This document shows, piece after piece, positions 46,331 to 55,107 of a DNA stretch of 64,000 nt (its first letter is position 1; every line of letters begins with the position of its first letter). Where the stretch lies: assembly GCA_001769215.1 (NCBI GenBank), contig MEOL01000050.1:124001-188000 (forward strand), read 5' to 3'. The position numbers and the translations under genes are program-made. The notes beneath the pieces were generated by a model. That model made no database searches and had not been told where the DNA came from. It worked only from the letters and a program-made list of their open reading frames with translations. The stretch comes from Bacteroidetes bacterium GWF2_41_31. Its GTDB lineage: Bacteria > Bacteroidota > Bacteroidia > Bacteroidales > F082.

Positions 46331-46802
46331 GTACAATATCCGATACTCATTTTGTTTTATACATTTTCAGTATAAGTGAAACGACTAAATTTTTTTTGTT
46401 TAGGTCGTTCGTTATACAATTATATATTTTATATTTGAAGCGTATTAGCCCTGACGCTATGCCTAAACTACTTACTTCCAGAACTACTAACAATTAAGAT
46501 AAAGTGACATTTGGTGATGTAAACAGAAATAAATGAACATCAATGAACCTTAATACACGCACTCATGAAGAATCCTGCGTTCTTGCCTGTGTGGATATTT
46601 ACATTAAGTGAGAACATTTACCAGGAAGGCGAAAATTAAAAGATAGAACAGTCAAACTAAGGGCTGACCTCCCAAAGTGACAAGATAAAAGCAAAAGTGG
46701 GGACCAGAAACCACTTTAAACCTTTGGATAATAACCAATGGTTTGAAAAAACAGGGATGACTCTTTAAAGCCAATTGAATACAAAAACTTAAAAAAAGTA
46801 CC
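46331..46802. other. intergenic region before OMP gene
   Basis: A 472-bp stretch without a gene. It holds a possible stem (ACGACTAAA at 46381-46389 against TTTAGGTCGT, with one bulge) and a -7-like TATATTTG at 46430-46437. No convincing -33 partner or ORF is seen. A long 5' leader of the OMP gene is possible. Confidence 0.4.
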
Positions 46803-47447
46803 ATGAAAAAACTGATTATTTTTATTGCTGTAGCCGTATTGTTCACCTATAGTGCAGATTCGTTTGCTCAAACATTTGGTGTTAAAGCTGGATTCAACCT
46901 GACAAACATGTTATCAAAAGATGATGATCATACCCTTAGTGATGAATTCAAAACCATAGTGGGTTTTCATATTGGCGGAACAGCCGAGTTTGAAATAACA
47001 GACATGTTTTCGTTCGAAACAGGTCTTTTTTTGATGACAATGGGATATAAAACTGAGGTAGATGTCGATTTTTTACACTCCGACAACAATTACACAATAA
47101 ACCTACTATATCTGAATATACCAATTACCGCAAAAGCCAGGTATGAGTTAGATAATTTTAGCCTGTATGGTCTTTTCGGCCCCTACATTGGCTTGGGTTT
47201 AAGTGGTAAATACAAGGCTGATGATAACAGTGAGGATATTAAATGGGGATCTGGTGATTCAGATGATATGAAAAGGCTTGATTACGGATTGACCATTGGT
47301 GCCGGTATAGAGTATAAAGCCTTTATGGCAGGTTTGTCGTATAACCTGGGGTTAGCAAACATTGCCGCTCAGACAGAGGGTGGTTATATGGCAAAAAACC
47401 GGGCATTTTTGATCTCGGTGGGATATAGATTCGGTGTAAATAAGTAA
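46803..47447 (+). CDS. outer-membrane beta-barrel protein (PorT-like)
   Basis: A 214-residue outer-membrane protein with signal MKKLIIFIAVAVLFTYSADSFAQ and a beginning of the mature part (FGVKAGFNLTNML) typical of Bacteroidota PorT-type barrels. Alternating hydrophobic strands include TAEFEITDMFSFETGLF, YTINLLYLNIPITAKARYEL and LYGLFGPYIGLGLSGKY; the last strand ends FLISVGYRFGVNK. Probably eight strands. Function unknown; could be a structural barrel or part of a surface complex. Confidence 0.8.
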   Translation: MKKLIIFIAVAVLFTYSADSFAQTFGVKAGFNLTNMLSKDDDHTLSDEFKTIVGFHIGGTAEFEITDMFSFETGLFLMTMGYKTEVDVDFLHSDNNYTINLLYLNIPITAKARYELDNFSLYGLFGPYIGLGLSGKYKADDNSEDIKWGSGDSDDMKRLDYGLTIGAGIEYKAFMAGLSYNLGLANIAAQTEGGYMAKNRAFLISVGYRFGVNK

Positions 47448-47464
47448 CGGTCCCTTACTAAAGT

Positions 47465-47584
47465 GTAGCAGTAATCAGGGTGGTTGAGGGATTTAAGCTC
47501 CCCAAGGAAGCTATCGGGATTTCCCGGATATACAGTTTTTTCGGCGGATCAGAACCAATCTCTCAACCACCTTTCTACTGTTAC
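47465..47584. repeat. long imperfect palindrome between convergent genes
   Basis: GTAGCAGTA...GGTGGTTGAGGGATT (47465-47493) is repeated in inverted orientation as AATCTCTCAACCACC...TACTGTTAC (47557-47584). The arms of about 28 nt are separated by 63 bp, and the centre has a small CGGGA/TCCCG stem (about 47516-47527). It sits between the OMP gene and the sulfite-oxidase-like gene. Could be a REP/MITE-like element or bidirectional terminator. Confidence 0.6.
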
Positions 47585-47630
47585 ATATTGCGCCGTTTAC
47601 TAAAACCCGGTTTATCCAAATTTGAAAAAC

Positions 47631-48689
47631 TTACTCCAAAAAAAAGTAAATCTCTACCAGGTTCTTGACCGACATATCGGCATAAAAACTGCCGGGATGG
47701 TAAATTCGATAGTATCCGCTTTTATCTGCATGATCTGGCGTGGCCAGAATGGGTTTTACCTGATCGACTCTGTTAAACAACTCACTGTAGCTATAAATAA
47801 CCCGGTACCCATCGATTCCCGTGAAGCATACCAAACCACTTGCCATCCAACGCGTGACATCTTCAACTATTTTCTGTTCAATCAAGGTTTGTAACCCAAT
47901 TCCATTAAAAACAGGAATTGGATGATAGCCCATCCCCATTCCATAAAATACCGACTTGTATTCCTCTTGAGGCGCGGAAAGGTTGTTGGGTTCTATTGTC
48001 ATTACAAGTTGGTTATTTACCATTACATCCACCTGTTTGCTGAATGAATTTCGCAATTCCCTGTTGATGGCATATTCCTTTTTGTCGAATGTTTTAACAG
48101 TAATTCTTACCGGATTTTCAAGCATACGTCCGTTTACCAGGTCGTTTGCTGAAACCACCTTCCAAAGCATACCAGTTGGATAATCCACTTCAAACCTGTG
48201 TGGTTCAATAGGTGCCGATTCGGTGGCAATGATGATCTGGTGTGGGATATTGGTGAAAAAAACCTCGGCCCAGGAGAAGGTCACTTTTTCACCCCGATCG
48301 TTCTCGATGATGATGTATACATCAATTTCAGGGCGAAAAGTGTCAGCGTTCTTTTTTTTCAGGATAAAGCCATTTAACAAGTCGAAAAGCGAGTAGCCGC
48401 TGTATCTGTAGGCTCCTACAAAAACAACTTCTCTCTTATTGTCATACTTCGCTTCCTTGCAAAACACCTCACGCTTGTAAAAACTCTCCAGACTAACCTT
48501 TCCCGGATTTTCAACCTCTCCTTCAACCAGGAGCTCACCCACTTTTAAACTGGTTTCCTCAGTTCGGTGATACAGGCTGTTCCCGGTTTGTTTGTAGCCC
48601 GATGTAGCTCCAGATACGGCATCGGGATTTTGATTGTAGGATGCCAGCGTCGCGGTTATGACCACTACCAATAAAAATACTTTTTTCAT
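47631..48689 (-). CDS. secreted sulfite-oxidase-fold-like protein without visible Moco cysteine
   Basis: A 352-residue exported protein (signal MKKVFLLVVVITATLASYNQ). The pattern LLVEGEVENPGKVSLESFYKREVF...VFVGAYRYSGYSLFDLLNG and FSWAEVFF resembles the oxidoreductase molybdopterin-binding (sulfite oxidase, SUOX) fold. The later VDYPTGMLWKVV matches its substrate/cofactor region. The Cys that ligates Mo in true SUOX proteins (in a C-x-NGx context) was not found, though Cys in FCKEAKY and LVCFTGI exist. It follows a tungstate/molybdate transporter on the same strand, hinting that it handles Mo/W, but cofactor content is unproven. Confidence 0.55.
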   Translation of the reverse strand: MKKVFLLVVVITATLASYNQNPDAVSGATSGYKQTGNSLYHRTEETSLKVGELLVEGEVENPGKVSLESFYKREVFCKEAKYDNKREVVFVGAYRYSGYSLFDLLNGFILKKKNADTFRPEIDVYIIIENDRGEKVTFSWAEVFFTNIPHQIIIATESAPIEPHRFEVDYPTGMLWKVVSANDLVNGRMLENPVRITVKTFDKKEYAINRELRNSFSKQVDVMVNNQLVMTIEPNNLSAPQEEYKSVFYGMGMGYHPIPVFNGIGLQTLIEQKIVEDVTRWMASGLVCFTGIDGYRVIYSYSELFNRVDQVKPILATPDHADKSGYYRIYHPGSFYADMSVKNLVEIYFFLE

Positions 48690-48721
48690 GTTCCCGGGAT
48701 ATTGATTGTTTAAGAAGACCT

Positions 48722-49783
48722 TTAATTTTTTATAAAATGAATCGAACTGGCCTTGAAACTTATCCAGACCTGCTTTCCGACACGTAATTGCAATTTCTCG
48801 AATGAAAAATTGGAAATTTTTGCGGTTAATTCAACGCCAATATCCACCACAATTTCCAATCCGCTTCGGGTTTGATAAATGTCTTTTATGGTTCCCCGGA
48901 AGTTGTTTATTGCACTCGAATGAAGCATTTCGTCTGAAATGAAAATTGCTTCACCCGGAATCATAATATATCCTTCGGAGTTTTCTTCTTCCCTGGTATT
49001 TGTAAAGAATTTTATGTCAGAGGTTTTGAAAAATTTAAGATCTGACTGATGTTCGGAGGCTAGTATCTGTCCTTTAAAAAAATTCCCAATACCAATAAAA
49101 TGAGCTATAAAAGCTGATTTTGGATGTTGAAAAACTTCCTGTGGTGTACCTGTTTGAATGATGGATCCATGTTCAATAATGGCAATTTTATTCGTCAGCG
49201 AAAGGGCTTCCTCGTAATCGTGAGTGACGTGAATGATGGTTTGCCCTTGTTGGTTTAGTTTTCTTAATAAGGCCAGTATTCCCCGTTTTAGCTGAACATC
49301 GAGATACGACAAAGGTTCATCAAGCAAAAGAATTTCAGGATCTGTTGCCAAAGTGCGGGCAATCGTTACCCGTTGCATTTCACCTCCTGATAAGCTGCCT
49401 ATATTTCTTTTTAAAAGATGGGTGATTTCAGTATCTTCAGACAATTGCTTTACCTTGATTTTAATTTCTTCCTTGCTGAACTTTTTTATTTTTAAAGGAT
49501 AGGCGATATTATCAAAAACCGACATGTGGGGGAAAAGTGTGGGTTTCTGATATACAATGCCCAACTTTCGTTTTTGAGTGGGCGTATTGAGGATACTTTT
49601 TTTATTCAGTAAAATATTCCCGCTGTCAGGAGCAATAATTCCTGTAATAATCTCTAAAAGCATCGATTTACCAGCACCCGATTCGCCAATTAGGGTAAAA
49701 TAATCGCCTTTACCGACGGTAAAATCAATATCGACAAGTGAAAAGTTACCTGCCTTTTTATTAATTTTCTCCAGTTTCAGCAT
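48722..49783 (-). CDS. molybdate/tungstate ABC transporter ATP-binding protein
   Basis: A 353-residue ATPase with Walker A GESGAGKSMLLEIITG, the ABC signature LSGGEMQRVTIARTLA and Walker B ILLLDEPLSYLD, then HVTHDYEEALS. The C-terminal part (about 290-353) is a TOBE-like domain (TARSGLEIVVDIG..LTAKISNFS) that binds oxyanions in ModC/WtpC. The ATG overlaps the permease gene by 23 bp. It energises import of the oxyanion delivered by the WtpA-like protein. Confidence 0.88.
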   Translation of the reverse strand: MLKLEKINKKAGNFSLVDIDFTVGKGDYFTLIGESGAGKSMLLEIITGIIAPDSGNILLNKKSILNTPTQKRKLGIVYQKPTLFPHMSVFDNIAYPLKIKKFSKEEIKIKVKQLSEDTEITHLLKRNIGSLSGGEMQRVTIARTLATDPEILLLDEPLSYLDVQLKRGILALLRKLNQQGQTIIHVTHDYEEALSLTNKIAIIEHGSIIQTGTPQEVFQHPKSAFIAHFIGIGNFFKGQILASEHQSDLKFFKTSDIKFFTNTREEENSEGYIMIPGEAIFISDEMLHSSAINNFRGTIKDIYQTRSGLEIVVDIGVELTAKISNFSFEKLQLRVGKQVWISFKASSIHFIKN

Positions 49784-50558
49784 GGTTGGTTTTTTTAGAA
49801 ATAACCTTCATGGCTACGAAAATGGCCAGACAAATAGAGATAAACAGCACAGTGACCGGTGTAGCGTATTGTAACCCGTAAGAGCTAAACCGTTCAAAAA
49901 TCATAACGGGAGTAATCATGGGGTGATAGGCGATAATGATAACGGCCCCAAATTCACTTAATCCCCGTCCCCACATCATGATTAATCCGGTGAGGATGCT
50001 CCTCCATGCCAGGGGCAATGAAATAGTGAAGAAAACCCTCGACTTGGAAGCTCCCAATGTGAGGGCTACTTTTTCGAGCCGCTCCGGCACACTAATAAAA
50101 CCATCTATGGCAGCGTTTATTAAATAGGGAAGACTCACAAAAGCCATGGCAACCATGATTCCTGCAGGATTGTTGACAAAACTAAACCCCAGCGACTCTG
50201 CGATTTTACCCAACAGGGTATCTCTCGAAATAATTCCCAACAAGGCAATCCCTGCCGCCGAGTGCGGTATAATCACCGGGATATTGATGATTCCTAGCAA
50301 GACTCTCTTGAAAATAAATTTCTTTCTGGCCAACAAATAGGCCAGAGGAATGGCTCCTATAGAAAAAATGAGGGTGGCAGCCATGGACGAAGAAATGGTT
50401 AACCAGATGCTTTTCTGTACTTCCGGTTCCAGTGCTGTTTCAAACAGGCTGAAGGGAGTAGTTGAAAGAAACAGCCCGATTAGGGGTGCAAGGATAAACA
50501 ACAAGAGCAAACCTGCCAGAAAAATAAAGACTAAACTGATATTGTCAGTTTTTTTCAT
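49761..50558 (-). CDS. molybdate/tungstate ABC transporter permease
   Basis: A 265-residue permease with six hydrophobic segments. The EAA-like cytoplasmic loop KVALTLGASKSRVFFTISLPLAWRSILTGLIMMWGRGLSEFGAVI is typical of ModB/WtpB. The IPHSAAGIALLG segment also fits. With the ATPase and substrate-binding proteins it completes a transporter. It starts just after a YD-repeat lipoprotein gene, which separates it from wtpA. Confidence 0.88.
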   Translation of the reverse strand: MKKTDNISLVFIFLAGLLLLFILAPLIGLFLSTTPFSLFETALEPEVQKSIWLTISSSMAATLIFSIGAIPLAYLLARKKFIFKRVLLGIINIPVIIPHSAAGIALLGIISRDTLLGKIAESLGFSFVNNPAGIMVAMAFVSLPYLINAAIDGFISVPERLEKVALTLGASKSRVFFTISLPLAWRSILTGLIMMWGRGLSEFGAVIIIAYHPMITPVMIFERFSSYGLQYATPVTVLFISICLAIFVAMKVISKKTNHAETGEN

Positions 50559-50588
50559 TATCGAAATACTATGGATGAATGGTTCATT

Positions 50589-51350
50589 CTATTTAAAATA
50601 TTCAATTTCCCTTTCCAGGATATTTACTGCTTTCCCCTCATCAAAAGTTGTTTTTTTTATCCAGTTGTTCTGGTCATCATATTCATAACGATATACAAAT
50701 CTTCTGCTTAACGAGTTATCTGGATTAAAGGATGATTCATCAATGAGGTTATTGTGTACATCGTAGTGAAAGGTGGTTCTCCTTTCCGGATTTCCATCGG
50801 AACCAAAAAGGCTGGTTTCAATTTTGTTTCCCGACCCATCGTATTTGTATAGATATTTTTTACCCGGTTTTCCATCTTTTCCGTAACTGTTGTCTTCGGA
50901 AATATTACCATTGTCATCATAGGTAAAAATGATTTTTTTACCCGGGTTACCCTCTCCGTCTATGCTGCTGTCTTCAATTAAATTTCCATTTAAGTCATAT
51001 TTGTAAGAGATGGTCCTTAAAAGGTTCCCGCCGGAATTAAACTGGATTTCCTCAATTCTTCTGTTATTGCTGTCGTAGATATATTTGTAGTCCCTGGCGA
51101 CTTCTCCATTTGGTAAATATTCGGTGTCAACAATCTTATTACCAAAATGGTTGAACTCATTTAAGTAATAATATTCAAGGGTATCTTTTGTGGCGTGATC
51201 GCTTTTAACAGAAAAGGAAGTCTCTTTTATCTTCTTAACTTTTGCTTTTAGGTTCCACCTGGAGTAATCGTTTTTTTGACCGCAGGTAAACAGGGGAATC
51301 AAAAAAATTAAGAAGCAAATTTTGAATCTCCATGCTATTTTTAAACTCAT
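50589..51350 (-). CDS. YD-repeat-like lipoprotein
   Basis: A 253-residue protein with lipobox LFTCGQKN (Cys about residue 23) and about six repeats of about 22 residues of the form YKYDxxGNLIEDSSxDxxGNPGKK (for example YDLNGNLIEDSS, YDDNGNISEDNS, YDGSGNKIETSL, YDVHNNLIDESS). These are short RHS/YD-type repeats which form a beta ribbon on the surface. No enzymatic motif is seen. Its position inside the Mo/W transporter operon, between the substrate-binding and permease genes, is unusual. It may have been inserted or may help capture the substrate. Confidence 0.75.
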   Translation of the reverse strand: MSLKIAWRFKICFLIFLIPLFTCGQKNDYSRWNLKAKVKKIKETSFSVKSDHATKDTLEYYYLNEFNHFGNKIVDTEYLPNGEVARDYKYIYDSNNRRIEEIQFNSGGNLLRTISYKYDLNGNLIEDSSIDGEGNPGKKIIFTYDDNGNISEDNSYGKDGKPGKKYLYKYDGSGNKIETSLFGSDGNPERRTTFHYDVHNNLIDESSFNPDNSLSRRFVYRYEYDDQNNWIKKTTFDEGKAVNILEREIEYFK

Positions 51351-51358
51351 TTTATCTA

Positions 51359-52351
51359 CTATTTTTTTGTTTCTGATGCAAACGGTTTTAGTTCTTCAGG
51401 TAATCTATCGTAACTTTCTGTGGCAGAGGGAACCACTGAAGGTTGTCCGAGTAGTTCCATTATTTCCATTCCTTTATCTTGTGTTAGTAGAAATTTCAAA
51501 AAAGCCGTGGCAACTAATTTATTCGGTGCCTCTTTTGGTATGGTAATTCCATAAACCATGGGTTCACCCTTTTGAGTAATTTTCTCGGTTGGTGTTTTCC
51601 CGTTTATTTCGACCGAAACGGATTGGTACAATGTAAAGTAGGTAGGGTTTTTTAAATTGATTTCGTCGGGGAGCAGGATGTAGCTAAGGTGGTGCTGTTC
51701 TGCCACCGAACGGTATAGAAAGATATAATCCACATTTCCTGTTTCAAGCAAGGCAATCAGGTCCGTTTCTTTAGGGCGGATATTGTTCTTGTTTTTAATT
51801 AATAGCTGATCGGCTAATGTGCTCTTTTTATAATATTTTTCCGCCAATTTAGAAACGAGCACTGCCCTGTAACCACAAGGGTCGGAATTGGGATCGGCAC
51901 GGCCAATTTGAATGTTTTGGTCCAGCATGATTCGATACCAGTTGTCCTGGTTTATTTCATTGCTTCTTCTTGATTTTTCGGTGAAAACGATGGCCATTTC
52001 ATTGGATGCGAACCTGATGTTCCAGTCGGCAAATTTTGGTATCAATAATTTGTCGATGATGGTATAATCGGCCGATGCCATAATATCACATGGTTTTTTC
52101 AGTTCAGTAATTTTACGGGCACATTCAACGCTGCCGGCAGCTTCCAACATCACGTTCACCCCGGGGTTTTCATTGGTAAAGGCTGCGGTTATTTCTTTCA
52201 TTGGAACGGATAAACTTCCTGCATGAAAAATAATCAGATCGCCTGATAAAGAATTACTAATTCCATCGCTTCTGTTGGGAGTCCCCACCTGGGCTTGAAC
52301 ACAAAAAAGTGACCATAGGAGGACAATAAAGAGGCTTACCGTTTTCAACAC
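51359..52351 (-). CDS. tungstate/molybdate-binding periplasmic protein (WtpA-like)
   Basis: A 330-residue substrate-binding protein with signal MLKTVSLFIVLLWSLFCVQA. The core LIIFHAGSLSVPMKEITAAFTNENPGVNV, EAAGSVECARKITELKKPCDIMASADY and IQIGRADPNSDPCGYRAVL match the WtpA/ModA family, and the GSLS and ADPNSDPCGYR pieces are most like WtpA, the high-affinity tungstate/molybdate binder. It heads the minus-strand operon and has a strong promoter. Confidence 0.9.
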   Translation of the reverse strand: MLKTVSLFIVLLWSLFCVQAQVGTPNRSDGISNSLSGDLIIFHAGSLSVPMKEITAAFTNENPGVNVMLEAAGSVECARKITELKKPCDIMASADYTIIDKLLIPKFADWNIRFASNEMAIVFTEKSRRSNEINQDNWYRIMLDQNIQIGRADPNSDPCGYRAVLVSKLAEKYYKKSTLADQLLIKNKNNIRPKETDLIALLETGNVDYIFLYRSVAEQHHLSYILLPDEINLKNPTYFTLYQSVSVEINGKTPTEKITQKGEPMVYGITIPKEAPNKLVATAFLKFLLTQDKGMEIMELLGQPSVVPSATESYDRLPEELKPFASETKK

Positions 52352-52388
52352 ATTTAATTTTAGCGATATGAAAATGATTTCATAACGA

Positions 52389-52418
52389 CAAAAATATGGA
52401 ATTTTTGTTGTATTTCAA
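52389..52418 (-). promoter_or_regulatory. wtpA operon promoter
   Basis: On the minus strand TTG (52416-52418), a 19-bp spacer and TATTTTTG (52389-52396) match the Bacteroidota promoter pattern. It lies 37 bp before the ATG at 52351. Confidence 0.65.
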
Positions 52419-52929
52419 CCGCATAAATCTAAAGTAAGGCACTAAGGATACCAAAGATAATAGCAAGCCAAATTTTTCTGAAGCTCAGGATCAGGGGCTA
52501 AGTTCTGATGGTACTCCACTTTTGTAGCAAATTAATTCTATTAAATTAAAACGATGGAACAAAAACCTAAAAGGTGATTATCGGCAGTATCGTTAAATGT
52601 GAATTCGTGTTGATTAACATCATATTCTCCCAATCAACCCATCTTGGACAATATTGTAAGCTAATACTGGGTCATAAACAGAATCAGGTCTTAGTATAGT
52701 TTTCGTATCGCCTAAGATCCATGAGAGTAAATTTTTGCACAAGGTAGTGATTTTCGATACTTATCGCAAAATATTACTTTTTTTTCTGCTTTTATAATAG
52801 GTAAACATACATGACAAAAATAGAATTTATTGAAACATAGTCGAAATTCATATAGTCTCAGGAAGTATAGTTAAAGATAGGGTCAACCGTAATCCGGGAA
52901 TTTGCAATTAAGGGTCACACAATAATTTG
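52419..52929. other. AT-rich non-coding stretch before hipBST
   Basis: No gene or RNA was recognised in this 511-bp stretch. Base composition is AT-rich and differs from the housekeeping genes to the left. It marks the start of the accessory region. Confidence 0.5.
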
Positions 52930-53066
52930 TACCCGAAAAGGGTATGACCTGAGTATTTTGCGCATATTTATACCCTAAAAGGTATAATACTTAATATTCT
53001 TAATAAACGCATACCCGAAAGGGTATATTTATACAATATTGTATTATATTTGTACCCAAAAGGGTA
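52930..53066. promoter_or_regulatory. four evenly spaced operators and -7 element of hipBST
   Basis: Four copies of the palindrome TACCC-N4/5-(G/A)GGTA lie at 52930-52944, 52971-52984, 53012-53025 and 53053-53066. Their centres are 40.5, 41 and 41 bp apart, about four helical turns, so all are on the same DNA face. A perfect -7 element TATATTTG (53045-53052) abuts the last copy, so that operator covers the predicted transcription start. This is expected for autorepression by the HipB-like protein, which recognises palindromes as a dimer. Confidence 0.8.
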
Positions 53067-53071
53067 TAAAT

Positions 53072-53278
53072 ATGAACTTGGCAACTTTTGTAAAGGAAAA
53101 ACGTAATTCAGTTCAGCTCACACAGCCGGAGTTGGCAGAGAAAGCGGGTGTTGGCTTACGTTTTATAAGAGAACTGGAACAAGGAAAGGAAAGTATGCGG
53201 TTAGATAAAGTAAATCAGGTGCTGCTACTTTTTGGATATGAAGTAGGCGCTGTTCCTGCTAAAAAAGAAAATGAGTGA
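53072..53278 (+). CDS. hipB: HipB-like antitoxin/repressor (HTH)
   Basis: A 68-residue XRE-type helix-turn-helix protein (VKEKRNSVQLTQPELAEKAGVGLRFIRELEQGKESMRLDKVNQVLLLFGYEV), of the y4mF/HipB kind. The ATG at 53072 is used; the open frame extends upstream to 53039, but that part contains the last operator. It overlaps the next gene by one base (TGATG). It is expected to bind the four upstream operators and to neutralise the toxin complex. Confidence 0.88.
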   Translation: MNLATFVKEKRNSVQLTQPELAEKAGVGLRFIRELEQGKESMRLDKVNQVLLLFGYEVGAVPAKKENE

Positions 53279-53607
53279 TGAGAAAGGCTGCCATAAAAAT
53301 AGATAAACAATTGGCCGGATGGCTTACGCAAGATGAAGGTGGATATCATTTTGTGTATGATAAAGCCTATTTAGTTACCTCACATCCCAGGCCGGTTAGT
53401 CTTACATTGCCCTTGCAGGAAGCCACAACTACCTCCAATGTGTTATTCCCGTTTTTTGACGGTCTCATTCCTGAAGGATGGTTGTTGGATATAGCTGAAA
53501 AAAACTGGAAGCTAAACCCCAGGGACAGAATGGGTATACTGCTGGCTTGTTGTAAAGATTGCATTGGGGCTGTAAGTGTGGAAGAAATTAAGGAGGATAA
53601 CGAATGA
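53278..53607 (+). CDS. hipS: HipS-like protein, HipA N-terminal subdomain
   Basis: A 109-residue protein equal to the N-terminal subdomain of HipA (GWLTQDEGGYHFVYDKAYL, PRPVSLTLPL, FPFFDGLIPEGWLLDIA). In E. coli O127 the separate HipS protein is the antitoxin that blocks the HipT active site. Trp68 in PEGWLL could play the role of the Trp known there, but this is inference. The ATG at 53278 overlaps the hipB stop, so the three genes are coupled. Confidence 0.82.
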   Translation: MRKAAIKIDKQLAGWLTQDEGGYHFVYDKAYLVTSHPRPVSLTLPLQEATTTSNVLFPFFDGLIPEGWLLDIAEKNWKLNPRDRMGILLACCKDCIGAVSVEEIKEDNE

Positions 53608-54545
53608 ACCGTTGTTTATACTGTTACAAGTTGTTGGAAAATAGAGAACAGGACTTTCACTCCTCCTGTTCTAAAAAAATATTTGGTCAACCAAACCCTC
53701 CGGCATTACTTTATTCGGAAGCAGATTTAGATTCTTTGGCAAGAGAGGTGATACAAAGCCAAACGGCTGTAACCGGTGTACAGGCAAAAATATCGCTACA
53801 CATTACAGGAAATATGAATGATCAGAAAGGACGAAGGTTTACCATTGTAGGACTGTGGGGTGGTTATATATTAAAACCACCTACTGCAATGTATCCTCAT
53901 TTACCAGAAGTGGAAGATGTTACCATGCACCTGGCTGAGCAGGCAAAAATAAGAACAACTCCGCATAGTTTAGTTCGGCTGGCATCGGGCAATCTGGCGT
54001 ATATCACCAAACGGGTCGACCGGACAAAAAATGGAAAACTGGCCATGGAGGACATGTGTCAGTTAACAGAGCGGCTTACAGAAGATAAATATCAGGGTAG
54101 TTATGAGCAAATAGCTAAGGCGATTCAGAAATACTCATCTACACCAGGTTTGGATGTGGTGAATTTTTTTGAGTTGGTACTATTCTCCTTTTTAACCGGT
54201 AATGCCGACATGCATCTGAAGAATTTTTCCTTGTTGGAACAGCCGGGTTTAGGAATGATTTTATCTCCGGCCTACGACCTGGTTAATACAACACTGGTAA
54301 ATCCTGATGATGATGAAGAGTTGGCGCTAACTTTAAATGGCAAAAAGAAAAAAATAAAGAAACAGGATTTTGTTGCAGCTATGAACACCATGAAAATGGA
54401 AGAAAAACAGCAAGAGAATATTTTTAATAAAATGGAAAAGGTTCAATCCAAATGGATGGAGCAAATAGAGGTCTGTTTTTTGAGTAATGAATATAAACAG
54501 CAATATAAAAGTCTCATTTTGGAAAGATTTAACAGAATGTTATAA
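53604..54545 (+). CDS. hipT: HipT-like serine/threonine kinase toxin
   Basis: A 313-residue kinase corresponding to HipA without its N-terminal subdomain, overlapping hipS by 4 bp (ATGA). The N-terminus has a zinc-finger-like pattern C4-x2-C7...H19-x2-C22. The glycine-rich loop reads AVTGVQAK (55-62). Catalytic D202 and N207 are in GNADMHLKNFSLL, and the metal Asp225 in SPAYDLVNTT. HipT kinases phosphorylate tRNA synthetases (TrpS in the E. coli O127 system) and stop growth. The autophosphorylation motif, SxS in E. coli HipT, is AVT here. Confidence 0.88.
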   Translation: MNRCLYCYKLLENREQDFHSSCSKKIFGQPNPPALLYSEADLDSLAREVIQSQTAVTGVQAKISLHITGNMNDQKGRRFTIVGLWGGYILKPPTAMYPHLPEVEDVTMHLAEQAKIRTTPHSLVRLASGNLAYITKRVDRTKNGKLAMEDMCQLTERLTEDKYQGSYEQIAKAIQKYSSTPGLDVVNFFELVLFSFLTGNADMHLKNFSLLEQPGLGMILSPAYDLVNTTLVNPDDDEELALTLNGKKKKIKKQDFVAAMNTMKMEEKQQENIFNKMEKVQSKWMEQIEVCFLSNEYKQQYKSLILERFNRML

Positions 54546-55107
54546 GAAGTGAGACAACAGATTTTAATCCTTCCTGCGACCTTGCTTTGTCATGGTAATC
54601 GCTTTCTCGTTGCTTCCCGTCACCCGTAGATCCCCCAGCATTTGAAACAGCTTTGCAAGCAGATTCAAATTCTGACGCTGCTCATAGTTTATGCTCGCCT
54701 GCGGTCGCTTCCAGCTGCGTTGCTGTCATGGTTTTTGTACTACCCGAGGCTTACCCCAGAACAAAAACAACGCCAGCGCCTTGCGTAAACGTAGTGGAAA
54801 ACGCCTTCGGCTCCCTTTTCCACACCGGAAGCTCAACTCGCGGGCGGCTCACGTTGGGAATATTAAGTATATTCGGCAGCGTTTTCTTCTTACAGGTGTT
54901 TGTATCGGTAATATTTTCCACGCAGTATTGTAGGTTGGTTTTTTGTAAATGTCCTTTTATTATGTTTAATTTAAACATTTATGATAATTCATATAAAACT
55001 GATAACCAGCGTATATCAAATGTATGATAAAATTAATATTAACTTATGGTTAAAGTTATTGTTTTTTGTCGTATACTTGCAAAGAATTTTATTGAAAGGT
55101 GGATGTT
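54546..55107. other. non-coding stretch with a GC-rich patch
   Basis: No gene is supported here. The part from about 54560 to 54920 is clearly richer in GC than the AT-rich flanks, and contains short palindrome-like pieces, while overlapping reading frames lack conserved character. From 54930 to 55107 it becomes AT-rich, with a -7-like TATACTTG at 55072-55079 before the next gene. Confidence 0.45.

Noticed and set aside
54653-55027. 124-residue + frame and overlapping frames on both strands
   Set aside because: Frames overlap each other, have no domain and reflect the GC-rich patch; no start region or conserved pattern supports them.
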